A stretch of DNA of 64,000 nt from Diphasiastrum complanatum (lineage: Eukaryota; Streptophyta; Lycopodiopsida; Lycopodiales; Lycopodiaceae), in contig CM055102.1 in assembly GCA_029204225.1 (NCBI GenBank), forward strand, positions 36,696,585-36,760,584, given 5' to 3'. The position numbers and the translations under genes were made by a program. This document shows positions 1 through 11,481 of the stretch, piece by piece. The notes beneath the pieces were generated by a model, which saw nothing but the letters and a program-made list of their open reading frames with translations, searched no databases and was not told where the DNA came from. How positions within the stretch are numbered: position 1 is the first letter of the stretch; each line of letters opens with the position of its first letter.

Positions 1-1084
1 GCTATATAAGTAAATGAGCGATCGAAGAAGAGTAAGCATAGGGAGCATGCGGAGATGCATGTGGATACTCCAATAGAGATCAAACGATTAGAACGGGTCT
101 TCTAGTAGCTGACTGCTCAGAGTTACTGATTAAATATAGAGAGAGATATTCAGAACTTTAACAAATGATTTGAGTTTGTAAGTAGGATCACACGCTTGTC
201 AGCACAATTGTATTGTGATATGATTGTTGTGTTACAACATTATTAAACGGATTCGCTACTGTTCTACATCTTTGCAATCTTGTTGAATGAAATTAACTCT
301 CAATCCTCTTACGCAAACATCATTATAAGAAAATGTAAAAGTTATTTCTACATTTTCTTCATATCAAGTTATTAGCATTAGAGGATTTCATGGTTGTCTC
401 ATACGCCTAATCGTTTTTGCAATCTCTCTTTCATGGCAGTCTAAGACTCCTACATTGATAATCTTATTCAGCACAAAAGAACAGCTCACAATCTCCATTC
501 TCTAAGTAATCTGAGATCTTATTAGCACAATTATCACTATCTTCCTTTAATGAGAATTATGTTTTATCTATTTGTATTCACAACATAGACATGGTATGCC
601 AATTATGGGTGAAAAATTCTCGTGATTAGGTTTAACCTTTGGTGTTCGAACCAACCAACATCAAGTGGCGTTTGGGAAATGCTCTCACAGGTATGATCGG
701 CAATGGCATTGTCGATCAGGTGATAGCTTCATTGACACATGCATCTACAGCTTGGAAATTTCTCGTTCGGAGGGAAATATGGGCTAGCTTGGAGATACAA
801 ACAAACATTTTGACGGTAATGGGTGATAGAAGTGCAAGGTGGTGCTAGTTGAAAGCCATTCAAAAAGATAGCAGACTTGCATTGGACGAACTGTGTGTGG
901 GACATGTGAAGATACACATCCATTTTCTTGGCCTTGTACTTTTCTGGAATCAATACAACTAATAAGTGTCCCATTTTTATACTCAATCATGGAGGTATAT
1001 TATAATTAACGAGCACAAATGGCCACGAGTACCAAGTTGACGCCTCTACATTATTTATTTACACCTAGGGCCCAAGTCTCTAGG
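1..1084. other. Spacer, no gene recognised
   Basis: I see no recognisable coding domain on either strand. The first few hundred bases resemble the transcribed half of a plant LTR (a TATATAA-like string at the very start and AT-rich sequence after it), but there is no primer-binding site or partner copy in the window, so this is only an impression. Short open frames at 639-848 and 729-990 have no family features. Confidence 0.4.
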
Positions 1085-1175
1085 AAACAACTTGGAATAA
1101 ACTAACAATGTGCTCATTGGGTTGGGCTTATACGAACAGGATGCCAGTGCCCTCACACTTATTACTCTAGTTGTA
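1085..1175. repeat. Dispersed LTR-end motif, copy 1
   Basis: The stretch running from 'ggttgggcttatac' through 'ccctcacacttattactc' recurs in diverged form at about 14285-14345, 21200-21262 and 46890-46960. At 14285 it is the outer end of a minus-strand LTR (element B), so this copy is probably a worn LTR end of the same superfamily. Similarity was judged by eye. Confidence 0.5.
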
Positions 1176-1311
1176 AAGTAGTGTACTGTGGCGGGGCCCA
1201 CTTGGTAAGCTTAGCCGAATAGTACTTTAGTGGTTGGACCCACTAAGTGCCCAACAGAGTTAAATGCCATGTACTCATCTAATTGCCCAAGTTAGGTGAG
1301 AGTACTTACCC

Positions 1312-1358
1312 ACAACCCAAGTTAAGTGAGAGAACTCTCTCACTTAACATGGGTTGTT
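1312..1358. repeat. Imperfect palindrome
   Basis: An arm reading AACCCAAGTTAAGTGAGAG is followed almost at once by its near-complement CTCTCACTTAACATGGGTT. The two arms are about 19 bp with few mismatches and could form a hairpin or cruciform. A partial third copy of the left arm lies just upstream near 1287-1302. Confidence 0.6.
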
Positions 1359-1499
1359 AGGCATTTAAAGTCTGTGGAAGACCTAGTGAAAGGTTTCTAG
1401 GATCTCGTGTTTGAATTATTTGGGCCTTGCCCAATGTTTTTTGCCATTTGGGGCTCTTGCAACTTGCTACATGGTCTCATTATCCCATAATAAAATATC

Positions 1500-1501
1500 G
1501 T

Positions 1502-1596
<95 letters not shown>
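1500..1596. repeat. Compound microsatellite (GT)n(GA)n
   Basis: About 13 GT units run directly into about 35 AG units, ending at 1596. Open frames reported across it on the minus strand are low-complexity Ser-Leu/Thr-His translations, not genes. Confidence 0.97.
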
Positions 1597-1599
<3 letters not shown>

Positions 1600-3791
1600 C
1601 ACGTAGCTTTTCAAACATGGATGGGTAGCCTGCTTGGCTTGTGCATCCAAGGATATGTGACCCATACGAACAACATGTGAATGATTTGAGACGATTGCTT
1701 AGGTTGTATAGGTGAACTAGTGTTGCAATATGAAATGTATAAATCGTACCATTGGTCATACATTCATGCAGGTAAGGTTTCAACCAATTAATATGTGGAA
1801 TAATTAATATCGGCTGAGCCCCAGACCGCCATTCTCATGTCAAGTGTTTATTAGGGCGAGGGATTTGAAATGGAGCATTTGTAGTGATCATTAACATGTT
1901 TTTGCTTGCTTTAAGCAAACCACAATGATTGTGTATTTTATGGATAGGCTTCTCACACCATATGATGTACAACAAATTTATGGCTAGTGGAACATCTACT
2001 TGTTTTAGGTGATAAGATGGAGTTTTTGGTCAAGGGATTCTATCTCTTCCATCTTAGTGATTTAATTGCATTAGAAAGGTGACTCTAAATGGTCCTTCTA
2101 TTGTAGAAATCACTTATGATCTTGGAAATTTGGGTCTAAGTGAATATGTCTTTCTATCCACCTCATTATCATTAATTGCTCTATGTTTTTTTGCTTTGTT
2201 AGGCAACATATTGGCATTTTGGCATTTTCTACCTCCTCATGCTAAGGTATGAATTGCTTGGGACCTTAACAAAACTGTTTATACAAGTGTGAATATAAAG
2301 CTTTGAGGCTATGCAATTTCACATGGCAGCAAGGTGCTCATTTTTTACTTTATATTCTAGAGGCATGCCTAAGAAGGATAATTTTTTGTGAGTCTTTCCT
2401 ACCACAACTATCATGTGGACAACCAATAAAAAAATTGACTCATAGCACATGAAAATTCAGGCAGAATGTGCATGTGGACTACTTGTCACATGATGGCACA
2501 TGCATTCATGCAGAATTAGCATGTGTCATCTAGCAGCCTCTGTCATTGGCTGCCCACATACATGTTATGCGGGCCCAAAATAACCAAAAGTATTTGTAAA
2601 AATATTGCAAAAAAAATGCCAAATAATATTCTCACCAAAGCATTACCCAAGGAAAGGCTCCGGCCCTGCTGGGGCCTTGCCTTTGGGCTAAGTACCTTAG
2701 GCAAGAACTCCCCCTTTGGTGGTGGAAGGCCTTTCATTTGAGGGGATTGCCCAGCTGCAGCTACGGATGCAAGAATAGGCCACCACACTGCCTGCCTCTC
2801 GAGTCAAATGTTGAGCAATCTCTATGAGAAGGTCGCAACAGATTTGGGTTTCCCAGTTCGTAGCATTCAACTGCAAATGAGAGTGAGTGGTAATGTTTTT
2901 CCCTTGAGCATGCCCAAATTGAGAATGAAAATTCAAGGAATTCAGTGCATCAAAGAAAAAAGATAGAATCAGAGATGCTCCACAGACAATACCAGACACA
3001 CGAAGCTCAGAAAAAGCCACCTAGAAGCAAGACAAGCAAGAGTACATATAAATCTTCACCGTTAGTCATGTGAAGGTTCAGTGAAGAATCACTAGATACC
3101 GTTTGACATAAATTTGTATGGACTCTCTTAGTGAAGCAGTAGATCCTCGCTTCATATATTTTGTTTTGTTTTCAATCTGGTTATGGGGTTTCGCTTGCGG
3201 TTCAAGAGTTAGTTGCTTGTTGAAGTTGAACTAGGCAGAAGGACATTGCAGTCTAATTATGCAATTGACAGACAGTTATGTATTTAGACTGAATTTTTGT
3301 GCAGAAGCTGTAAATCAACAAAAGAGAACAAAAACGAACAGAATAGAGCTACCATAAAAAAAACTGGGAAGTCCGGATCTAGTAATATTTCAAAGGTTGC
3401 GTTCTGATTTGATGAGTTCTCCGTTGGTAGTATCTGTTCTGATGAGCAATCAAGCAAGGACATCAAAGGTCATGTAGAATCATAATCCTCAGTTGAGAAA
3501 TTTCAAATGATCGCAATTTTTGGCAATCCATAAAGTTTGATACAACAAAAGGCCACACTAAGAAAAACCATCACTCTATTTGTATTAATGCATCTCCATA
3601 TATGATTCAATGTAGAGATTTCAGAAGCAAACATTGGATTCCTGTTCAAATGCTTCTTGGACAATCCTTTTCATAAACCTTCACAGCACTACAAATGTTA
3701 TTGCTACATCTTTTCAGGTTTTGGATAGGCCGTTCTGTGAATAGCAAAAATGGCATGAGGAAAGTTTGTCAATACATTTGACAAGAAAGTA
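1597..3791. other. Spacer, no gene recognised
   Basis: There are no family motifs, no RNA genes and no LTR boundaries that I can support. Open frames at 2523-2788 (both strands) and 2697-3020 are short, overlap one another on opposite strands and show no conserved features. The sequence is of mixed composition and may include very old repeat remnants. Confidence 0.4.
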
Positions 3792-3875
3792 TGCTTAGAA
3801 CACAAAATTGGATTAATTCCTGGCTTTTGCTTCTGCTTAGAACACAAAATTGGATTAAGTCCTTGCTTTTGCTTC
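3792..3875. repeat. 42-bp tandem duplication over the PADRE stop codon
   Basis: Two adjacent 42-bp units (3792-3833 and 3834-3875), starting TGCTTAGAACACAAAATTGG, differ at only two positions that I can see. The inner unit contains the stop codon of the PADRE gene (complement of 3855-3857). The period is 14 codons, so the outer copy carries the same TAA in the same phase in the 3' UTR. Confidence 0.9.
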
Positions 3876-4475
3876 TTCAACTGTCTCCAGTTTTGGCTTC
3901 CATGAATAGGTTTTTGACATCACATGCCTTCTGTAAGCCATTTGAAGCTCTGAATTATCAGAGCACGAATCCCCTTCCAAAGCATTTGAACAATTCTGCA
4001 CCATGAACTCGGGTAGATATTGGGGTGAAACCGTCACGTGCGTGACCGAGCCTTTCTGCTCTATCTCGAATGGCTCAGTCGTCCTTTGAGCTTTGGACAG
4101 GTTTCGCAGATCTAGGGTTTCACCTAGAGACATTTTCTGAATGGATTTTTGCTTCTGAAACGTACAATCCTGTTTTGAAGATAGATCTAAGCCTGCAGAC
4201 CTCACGGCAGAGGAAGGAAGAAGGTAGTAGAGCTGACCGACCTCCAGTTTGGCATCTGCAGGAAGCGCTGGGGCGCGTTGTTTGGTGTTTACAGAGCTCG
4301 ACTCCCATACAAAGTGTTGAGGGTTTTCGAGCATCAATTCTGCCACAACGACAGGCGTGCGAAATTCCTCCACGATCCCGTTGGGATACATAACCCTCAC
4401 TGTGTTGCTAGGTAGTCTGCTCATACCACTGAGTTGAGTATTCGGCATGGTTGCGCATGCCATGTAGTTCCCCAT
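3855..4475 (-). CDS. PADRE (DUF4228) domain protein
   Basis: This is a 206-residue single-exon plant protein of the PADRE/DUF4228 family. Family members are small and often stress- or pathogen-responsive; the biochemical role is unknown. The N-terminus MGNYMAC has Gly2 in an N-myristoylation context with a nearby Cys, suggesting membrane attachment. The domain core is visible at about residues 25-90: a VRVMYPNGIVEEF strand, a VAELMLENP helix start, a HFVW segment, the PALPAD motif and a LGQLYYLLP-type end (here VGQLYYLLP). A polar middle follows, and the family's C-terminal SWKPKLETVEE motif sits just before the stop. The ATG at 4475 gives the canonical MGN start and has G at +4. Length fits the family and there are no breaks. 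The stop lies in a 42-bp tandem duplication. There are no functionally linked neighbours. Confidence 0.9.
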   Translation of the reverse strand: MGNYMACATMPNTQLSGMSRLPSNTVRVMYPNGIVEEFRTPVVVAELMLENPQHFVWESSSVNTKQRAPALPADAKLEVGQLYYLLPSSAVRSAGLDLSSKQDCTFQKQKSIQKMSLGETLDLRNLSKAQRTTEPFEIEQKGSVTHVTVSPQYLPEFMVQNCSNALEGDSCSDNSELQMAYRRHVMSKTYSWKPKLETVEEAKART

Positions 4476-5038
4476 TCAATCCGAGGCGAGGCTCTTCTGA
4501 CAAGCTTGCTTGCCCCTGATTGACCAACACAGACAGACTGCACACGCCTCCTGTTCCTGGATCGAGTGCTCAATATTTCAGTTTATCTACGGATGTAACT
4601 GAACAAGAAGGAAGAGAGATGCAAAGTGCAAACTCCCAGAGAGACGTTGATCGTCCGATCTTCCAGATCGAGCTAGATCAGATCAGCTCAACAATCACAG
4701 TAACCCATAATTGACAGATGAGGGGTGCAGAAGCTCCACAGATAACTAGTTGGTTTCTGCACCACAGTCTGCAAAGCCAAAATTACCAGGCTCACAAAAT
4801 TATGTCCAGCAGAAAGCCCTTCTAAAACTTCACTCTCCAGTTTCTGATACCAGCCATGGGAGCAAAGTTCGTCATAAGCTCGCACTCAAACACCAAATTA
4901 AACGTGAATCAAAATGTCACGCTGTAATCAGGCTGCCTTCAACTCACTCACATCAGCACCCAACAGGGTCTTCTATGCTAGTTTCGCTGCAGGAAAGGAG
5001 ATCTAAAGCGAGGAGTGAAGAAAGCAGCAGCAGTCTAT

Positions 5039-5053
5039 GGCTATATATTTTAC
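5039..5053 (-). promoter_or_regulatory. Possible TATA box of the PADRE gene
   Basis: Read on the minus strand, AAAATATATAG lies about 565 bp upstream of the PADRE start codon, with a pyrimidine-rich stretch (complement of 5053-5100) directly before it, as is common in plant core promoters. The transcript leader would be about 530 nt. It contains short upstream frames (for example the complement of 4688-4885) with no conserved features. This is inferred from position and composition only. Confidence 0.35.
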
Positions 5054-5700
5054 AGAGAAAGAAAGATCCCAGAGAGAGGTAGGGAGGGAGAGAGAAGGCG
5101 CTGCCTAACTGTCAATAACTTCCAACAGAGGAGAGGAAAGAGAGGAAAAGGCCGAGAAGCTGAGGGAGGGAGGGTGATGAGCTGACGATTTTCCGTATTT
5201 GATTCTCCGTGTGCTGAGCGCATCTCCAACTGGCAACGCCCAGAAATGGACCCATTTTACTATTCTCATGAAGCTGAGAGGACCCAGGTTCCCCCGCCCA
5301 TCTTCCATGGTCCCAAAAATTTATTCAGCACCTGGACCCGGTTTAGAAAAGTGAGACATATGTGTCTTTCAAAAAGTGAGAGAGAGATATTTCTTCCATA
5401 TCCCCTCTAATATGTGTGTGTGTGTGTCCCATGCCACCGGTTGGGAGTGAATCTCCGGAGAGAAGCTTTAGAGATATTGTTGCCTCCACACGGTTGGCAA
5501 AGCACACTCTGGGATGATGCGATTTTTTGGTTCGGGCAATTATGATTCCTAGCATGCAGATCCACTTGCTTCCATGGGGAACTGCTCCACCAAAGAAATA
5601 GACGGGTTGCATGGACGTCACACCCCATGGAGACTTGCTCTAGAAGATTGATTACATACATTGACGAGTTTGTGAAAAAGTCAAGATTAATAAAGGGATC

Positions 5701-5706
<6 letters not shown>
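5054..5706. other. Upstream spacer of the PADRE gene
   Basis: Purine/pyrimidine-biased sequence with short GT and GA runs (for example near 5412-5426). No gene is recognised; the minus-strand open frames at 5105-5308 and 5343-5661 lack family motifs. Upstream regulatory sites may lie here, but none can be assigned. Confidence 0.35.

Positions 5707-5773
<67 letters not shown>
5707..5773. repeat. Compound microsatellite (TC)n(AC)n
   Basis: About 26 TC units run directly into about 7 AC units. Confidence 0.97.
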
Positions 5774-5929
5774 AATGGAATTCCTTCTTGAGATTCCATG
5801 TATTGTATACAAGCTTTATGTTGCTCTTAAGACGTTATGTAGCTAGGGAGAAAATCTCTAGCTTGACCAAGCCACACTTATTTTAGCTTAGCCTCAAGCA
5901 TAGTATATTAAACCTCACTCATACTACCA

Positions 5930-6200
5930 ACCAACCATGCTTTATATCGCCAAAAGGTTAGCTCCTAGCCTTGTTAAAATAATTTTTCTTGACCAGTCTA
6001 GCTTTATAAAAGATGACTTTGTCTTTGATAACAGTCTTAATCTTTGAGCCTTGACCGACATTGCTTTCATCAAAATAGATAATAGACTAAGTTGTCCCTA
6101 CATTTTTTACTATTGTCAACTAGCAAGTCTCTCCTTTGCACAAGGATGCCCCCTCTCACCTTCTATGTTTTCCCTAGCAACTAAACATTCTTTATGTGGA
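5930..6200 (+). pseudogene. LINE (non-LTR) reverse transcriptase fragment
   Basis: Frame-shifted translation gives pieces of a plant L1-type reverse transcriptase in the right order. A segment like the 'RL.P.L...I...QS.F.K...I.DN' block comes first (here LAPSLVKIIFLDQSSFIKDD then VFDNSL), then an AFIKID piece, then the QGCPLSPSMF(S)LA motif that is diagnostic for non-LTR RTs. The catalytic FADD box and the rest of the ORF are absent, stops intervene, and there appears to be an internal deletion after AFIKID. The fragment is a dead relic. A group II intron RT is the alternative, but the motif spacing fits LINEs better. Confidence 0.55.
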
Positions 6201-7068
6201 TGTGTTGTAAAGCTACCTTTACAAGCTTTACTTCCGGCGCCACCAGCGCCACTGCTGCTTACATCCAACAGTCACATTCGACACTGTAGCCGATGTTACA
6301 TCCGAATCCAGCCGGCGCCAAGTTCCTATGGTTGAAAATCTTTGATCTGTTCTAGCAAAGTCTAGAGAGCTCGGATCGATGTGCAATCACCTCACATGAT
6401 CTAGGCATAATTAAAGGAAGCCTGGGGATCAATAAATTCTAGAGAGAGAAAATCCTAGAGAGAGAAAATATGCTTTACCAACTTTGGCATAGCACTTGGC
6501 ATGAGGGGAGGTGGCGAATCCCACCAATACTACAGGAGAGTGCGGGTTGCGACTCAGGGCGAGCTCCAACCAAGTCTCAGCCTCCCTTGCTTGAATGTTG
6601 TCTTGGCGTCCGCCTTGGCATGCCAGTGCCCCGGAGACTAGGGTCGGTCACACACTTGAAATGTAACCTTCTCAGATTTATTAATAAAGTGGGATTTTCC
6701 TCAAACTGACTCTCATTACCTTCTGGGTTTCATTGTTCGGTAAAAGCACCAATTGTAAGGCCGCTTCAAACTTTTTGACCTGGCACATAGTTGAGGGTTG
6801 TATCCCGGGACGCAAGCCGTATGTTGTCGAGACCATTCAGTTCGTGGCGCCAGCGGTATGCTGTCGGGACCATTCGGTCCAGGAACTGGTTGTCTCCATA
6901 TCTGTCGCGGCTTGTGGTTCTGAGTGTTCCTTGCATGAACGTGAATGGGTTAAGCTCCTGGGGAACGTGCTCTAACCTGTCGGCTGAGTTGGATGGCTTG
7001 CTTGGGTGGAAGTTACCTGTTTATGGCTGTCCAGTCTAGCGTGGTGCCAGGTTGGCTTCCAGCACTCG
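6201..7068. other. GC-richer spacer, no gene recognised
   Basis: This part is clearly richer in G+C than its surroundings and has CpG-containing strings. Around 6818-6890 a segment with '(c)cgtatgttgtcgagaccattc' and its near-copy 'cggtatgctgtcgggaccattc' forms a short direct repeat about 43 bp apart. Overlapping open frames at 6733-7404 are not in agreement with any family. It may be the remains of an LTR or other repeat. Confidence 0.35.
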
Positions 7069-7252
7069 TGACGAAGCTTTCAGTTGGTTAAGTCTGATGT
7101 AAGTCAGACCGCTTGCTTGGAATGGATGTTACTCGTTTGTAACGAAGCTTTGAGTTGGTTAAGTTTGATGTATGTCGGGCGGCTGGCTTGGAGGGAAGTC
7201 ACCCACATCGAATGTTGGTTTCGAAACTTCAAGTTGGTTAAGTCTGATCATT
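7069..7252. repeat. Degenerate tandem repeat, period about 75 bp
   Basis: The phrase 'cgaagctttNagttggttaag' occurs at about 7070 and 7143, and a worn copy (tcgaaacttcaagttggttaag) at about 7219. Related sequence lies between copies ('ggcttggNNggaNgt'). This indicates at least three diverged units of roughly 73-77 bp. Confidence 0.6.
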
Positions 7253-7469
7253 GTTGGCGAGTTGGCTGCGTGTATGTCAAGTCGGTTTGGACGACAAGAG
7301 TTGAAGGCTGGGAAGCTAAGTCGTGGTTCCCGGCTCCCTTTGGGATGCCCGCGCTACAAATTGACTTGGTGTGCAGACTCATGATAAATAATGATTTTGT
7401 TTAGTAGATTGTGTATATACTCTTTATTCAATCTTAAGGAAAAGCCTTATGTCTAATAAAATGATAGGC

Positions 7470-7960
7470 AACCCAATGTGCTACGATCTAGCATAAAGAC
7501 CAGGAATATTTGATTGGAGTAGAATTAGAATCATGCATTTGGATCTCAACAAGGAGCCTCTTGATCCATAATGCCTCTTCACATGTTGTCGTAAGAGCCT
7601 TGTACTTGGCCTCAAAAGTTGATAGAGAAATGCTATCTTTTTTTAGCTGCATAACCACTCCATTCTCCAAAAAATAGGCATATGCACTTGTGGATCGTCT
7701 ATCCACCCCATCACATGCATAATATGAATATAAAAATCCAATTAGATTAATGTGAGACCCACCATATTCAATGCCAAAGTTCCTAGTTTCCAATAGGCAC
7801 CTCAAGACTCTCTTGGCAAGATTCAAATGTGTTAATGAAGTATTATAAGTATTAAATTGTAAGCTATCTATAACAGATAATGAAGCATCCTTTGTGGACA
7901 TTACTCTCTATAGAAAGCTAATTGGAAGCCTTCTGTGGCTAACCATCACCCTATGACTAT
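7470..7960 (-). pseudogene. Copia RNase H fragment
   Basis: Minus-strand translation shows the end of a Ty1/Copia polyprotein: an AKRVLRCLLETRNFGI segment, then DGVDRRSTSAYAYFLENG, then a worn ISLSTFEAKYKALTTTCEEALWIKRLL. These correspond to the RT/RNase H linker and the RNase H core of Copia elements. The usual SDADWAG and W-SKKQ residues are altered (YYACDG, MQLKK) and the frame ends early, so it is dead. No LTR pairs with it in the window. Confidence 0.8.
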
Positions 7961-8423
7961 GTCACCTTCATGTGAGTTTGATTTCACTTGACTTACATGA
8001 ATCATTGGATGAGCCGTAGACTTGTCTTGAAGGTCAAGTTCGTAGGCTAACTATCTAATTTTCTCTATATTCTAAAATGGTCCACAATATATGGTCGACG
8101 ACTTATAATGATTTTTGGTATGCATAGTCCTAGATTATTTTGGACTTCTAAGATATACCCAATCATCAGCATAATACTCAACTCTATCTTGAGCACTATG
8201 GATACTATTACATGCTAATTGCAATATTTCTTGCAAGTCGTGCAAGAAATCAACAACTTTTTGGATCTAATAGATGTAATCTCCACATTAACCGAAGATC
8301 TAGGTTGAAAACTCCAGCTCAAATCAAATATTATCACTTGTCTAATTAGCATGATACCACTCTCAATAGAGCTAGTTACTTACTTAAACTAGTAAACATC
8401 ATGTAACTAATTTTGACAATGAC
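7961..8423. other. AT-rich spacer, no gene recognised
   Basis: No coding motifs were found on either strand. The first part could be more of the decayed Copia fragment at 7470-7960, but nothing is readable. Confidence 0.35.
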
Positions 8424-8537
8424 AATAGCCACAGTCGTCGCCTATCTTGATAGCGACAGCCATGATCGCCGACTATCTTAATAGCGACAACAACAATCGC
8501 CACCAATTTTAATAGCAACAACCACAATCGCCGCTAA
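8424..8537. repeat. 31-bp minisatellite, about 3.6 units
   Basis: Units begin 'atagcgacag..', 'atagcgacaa..' and 'atagcaacaa..' at a constant spacing of 31 bp (about 8449, 8480, 8511). Each contains a GATCGCC/AATCGCC core. A partial unit precedes them at about 8425. Confidence 0.8.
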
Positions 8538-8756
8538 GATCAATCTCAGACAACATAGTTGAACGTATCCATACATCTATATATATTTGAACAAATGTAT
8601 CGCTAGGCATGAACAAGAAGCAGAAGATGCAGTAGATGTGTATACATTGATTAGTTCATACAGAAAGTGTCTGCAAGCAATCAAATGATCATTGAATCAT
8701 CGAACTAGCACATGGTTAGTGAATGAGAGAGAGTTTCAACTACGTGGTTATAAATG

Positions 8757-9200
8757 TTATTATTTATGCTCGTCATTCAACCATTTATGCACTTGATGTC
8801 CTTCATAATTCAATCCAATTGTCTTGTTGCGTCCAGATATTATGTCAATATGAATTTATTCTTCTCCATTAACTATTCTATGTGACTCTTCCCCTATATT
8901 AAACTCTCGTATAGGATAGCAATCGGCTAAACTATCTGATGCTTCTGCAAACGATATTCTCATGATTTTGTGTTTGTTTACGTAGTCAATTGTATCGATT
9001 CTGATGATTTCAAAATTAGAATCAAGTAGAATCAGTCGAATTGTTCGGAGTCTGACATTCTAATATGAATATGATAGACGTAGTTCATGCACTAAGGGGA
9101 AAGGCTCATTCTGCAGAGCCTATTAATCCAACATTCTAATTTGCATCAGATCACTACAGCTTGCATGCTATCAACTCTTCTTTCCCTATTAAAATTAAAG
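8757..9200 (+). repeat. Dispersed repeat D, copy 1
   Basis: This copy shares long stretches with 23487-23840: the 'cttgatgtc', 'attcttctccattaactattct', 'atcaagtagaatcagtcgaat' and 'cgcatcagatcactacagctt' blocks occur in the same order. A third, more diverged copy in inverted orientation lies at about 47000-47165. It may be an LTR segment of an old Copia element; its ends are not defined here. Confidence 0.65.
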
Positions 9201-9690
9201 GCTTGAGGTTACTACGACGATAGAAATCTATTAGTACAATACTTTTCATCTTTGACAGTGTACACATGTCCTTGTCATGGGTACAATATATTATGTACAT
9301 GCCGCATAGTGGCACAAGTGTCAAGACTTGGTCCCGTCAGTGGAAGCCTTGCGATGCATGAACATCCCAAGAAAAAATATCCATGTATGTACTAGTTACT
9401 ATGAAAAAGAAACTGATACACACACCTTCAACTTGATTGTATTCTCTGTCTTGCTGTTTAGCTTGTAACGCTTGATAGCTTATGTTGTTTTGGTAGCTTA
9501 TCTATACAATTGAATGATCTTGTCACTACTATCAAAGCAAGTGGAAAGTGTGAAAAATTGTCAAGTAGTTTTGTTGGTTTTTTGTTTTGGAGGCCAACTT
9601 GAAATCTCAACTTAGAGATAGTTTCATATTTGTCGAGATTCTATGTGCTAGGATTTGCTAGAAAGAGAAAAAGGAGAGGCTAGATGATTT

Positions 9691-10635
9691 GTGGAATTTG
9701 TTGGTGATTCTTGGTTGATCAAAAGGAATGGAGTCTTGATTGCTCAAGGCAAGAGACAAGGTGAGCTCTACAAACTTGATGGATTTTTTGGTTCTAACCA
9801 TGGTGGTTTGAAGAAAAAGAAGCAAGTTGGTGAGCTTTGTTCAATGTCAAAATCACAAAGGTTGTCTTATTCTAGATCTAGCTCAAGATCTAAGATGTCT
9901 TTTCATTTAGTACATTTGGATGTACATTGTACTAGTTCTTTGAGTAATGGAGGAGCAAAGATGTTTGTGACTTGCATTGATGACTTTAGTAGATATTGTT
10001 GGACTTATCTTCTAAAGAGTGAGGATTTCATATTTGATGTCTTTCTCAAGCTCAAGAATGTTGTGGAGAGTCAATTCAACATGAGGATCAAGTGCTTAAA
10101 GTTGGCAAATGAAGACCTATCAACAAAGTTCAAAAAGGTTTGTGTGGTACATGGGATCAAGAGGGAGCTTTCAAACTCAAAGATTCTATATAGTGTGGAA
10201 GAGAGGAAGATCAATCTTTTTGAAAGAGATAAATCCATGAGGGTGAATGCAAATCTTCCTAAGTCATTTCAGGGTGAATCTTTGATGTTTGCTAACTTTG
10301 TTTGCAATAGGTACTCAAAAGAATACTTGGATGGTAAGAGTTCATTTGAAGTTCTTTTTGGTAAGAAGCCAAGCATGGAGCATTTGAAGATCTTTAGTAG
10401 TACTTGCTATGTCAACTCATCTTTTGGATTCTTGCTTATAGGTTTTACATTCCTAAGTCAAATAAAGTTCACATTTCTAAGGATGTTGTCTTTGAAGAGG
10501 AGAATGTGGATAAGCTTGATGTTGTTGATGTTGATCAATCTAACATTTTTTATGGTGATGATGATGGTTCTTTGGATGGTGATGGTGGAGATGTATTCTA
10601 AGAAGATCCTTAAGGGAAAGACAAAAGCCATCTAG
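9691..10635 (+). pseudogene. Copia integrase fragment of Copia-0
   Basis: The frame contains the tail of the GAG-pre-integrase region (GELYKLDG), then an integrase core start (FHLVHLDVH, GGAKMFVTCIDDFSRYCWTYLL), then VVESQFNMRIKCLKLANEDLS where an LRSDNGGEY-type block should be. It ends with SSFEVLFGKKPSMEHLKIF, the conserved end of the core. The second catalytic Asp (DNG) is altered to NED and the Q-NG-ER block with the catalytic Glu is unrecognisable, so the enzyme is dead. The first codon of the open frame is GTG and has no significance. No RT follows; 10636-11481 reads only as a linker-like stretch (LTYDEKGKQVEG, FALLTCFG) and then unrecognisable sequence. Confidence 0.75.
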
Positions 10636-11481
10636 GCTTACATATGATGAGAAGGGTAAGCAAGTCGAAGGTACAAACTTTGCTTTACTTACATGTTTTG
10701 GTTCATCTTCTTGTCTAGATGATGTTATGCAAGTGGATGATGGTTTGCAAGGAATGGATCTGGAAAAAAAAAATTTGTTCAATGGCTTTGATGGTCAAGT
10801 GGAAGATTAACAGGTTGATCTCAAAGAGCTTCAACTACACAAAAGGAAAGGTGGCAATTTGGAGGTAGTCAAGAGCATCAAAGGGAAGTCAAGTGGCAAA
10901 GATACTTTGGATCTATTTTTGCAGGTTATTGAAGACTCAAGTAAGGTCTAGGGATTAGCAAGGAAGTGTTGTTTTTTTACTTTACTCTTTCTATCTCATG
11001 TTTGAGCTATTTCATGTGAATGTGTGCAAATTGTCAAGATATGGTGAAACTAGCTACATTGTCTTGCAATATCTTGTTGTTGGAGTTGAACTAGCATTCT
11101 TGGGTGGTTTTGCTGATGGAAATGAAGCTATTGGAGGCTCATTATATCACTCATTCATGATCAAGTCATCAAGTGTTGATGATATCTTATGGCAAGATGG
11201 AGATGGTGGCTTATTCATTGATTTCATGGTGAAGATATATCAAGGAAGGATAAAAATGGAAGAGACATGCAAGCATTAGATGATCAATATCATTTATTGT
11301 TTGGTTACTATTCTTTTCCAAAGAGTTCAAAGTTTGAAGCATGGCGGAATCTTTACATTTACATTCTATTTGGTTCTTCATGTTCTAGTTACATCTTGAT
11401 GTGTAAAATTGATGTAATAAATAGTGAAACATCCAATTTGGACACTATTCTCTTGTGTGATAAAATTAGTTGAAGAGGGAG
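10636..11481 (+). other. RT-less 3' internal region of Copia-0
   Basis: The RT and RNase H of a Copia element should lie here, but none of their motifs (AFLNG, YGLKQAPR, YVDD, TRPD, AD-AG) is found in any frame. Short open frames (10998-11279, 11267-11473) have no family features. The opening linker resembles the Copia-2 linker before RT (RLTYD-type), so the element is indeed Copia-like and its RT has been lost or replaced. Confidence 0.5.

Noticed and set aside
3855-4393. Plus-strand frames 3791-4006 and 4070-4393 over the PADRE gene
   Set aside because: The minus-strand frame has clear family motifs along its whole length; the plus-strand frames are shadows.
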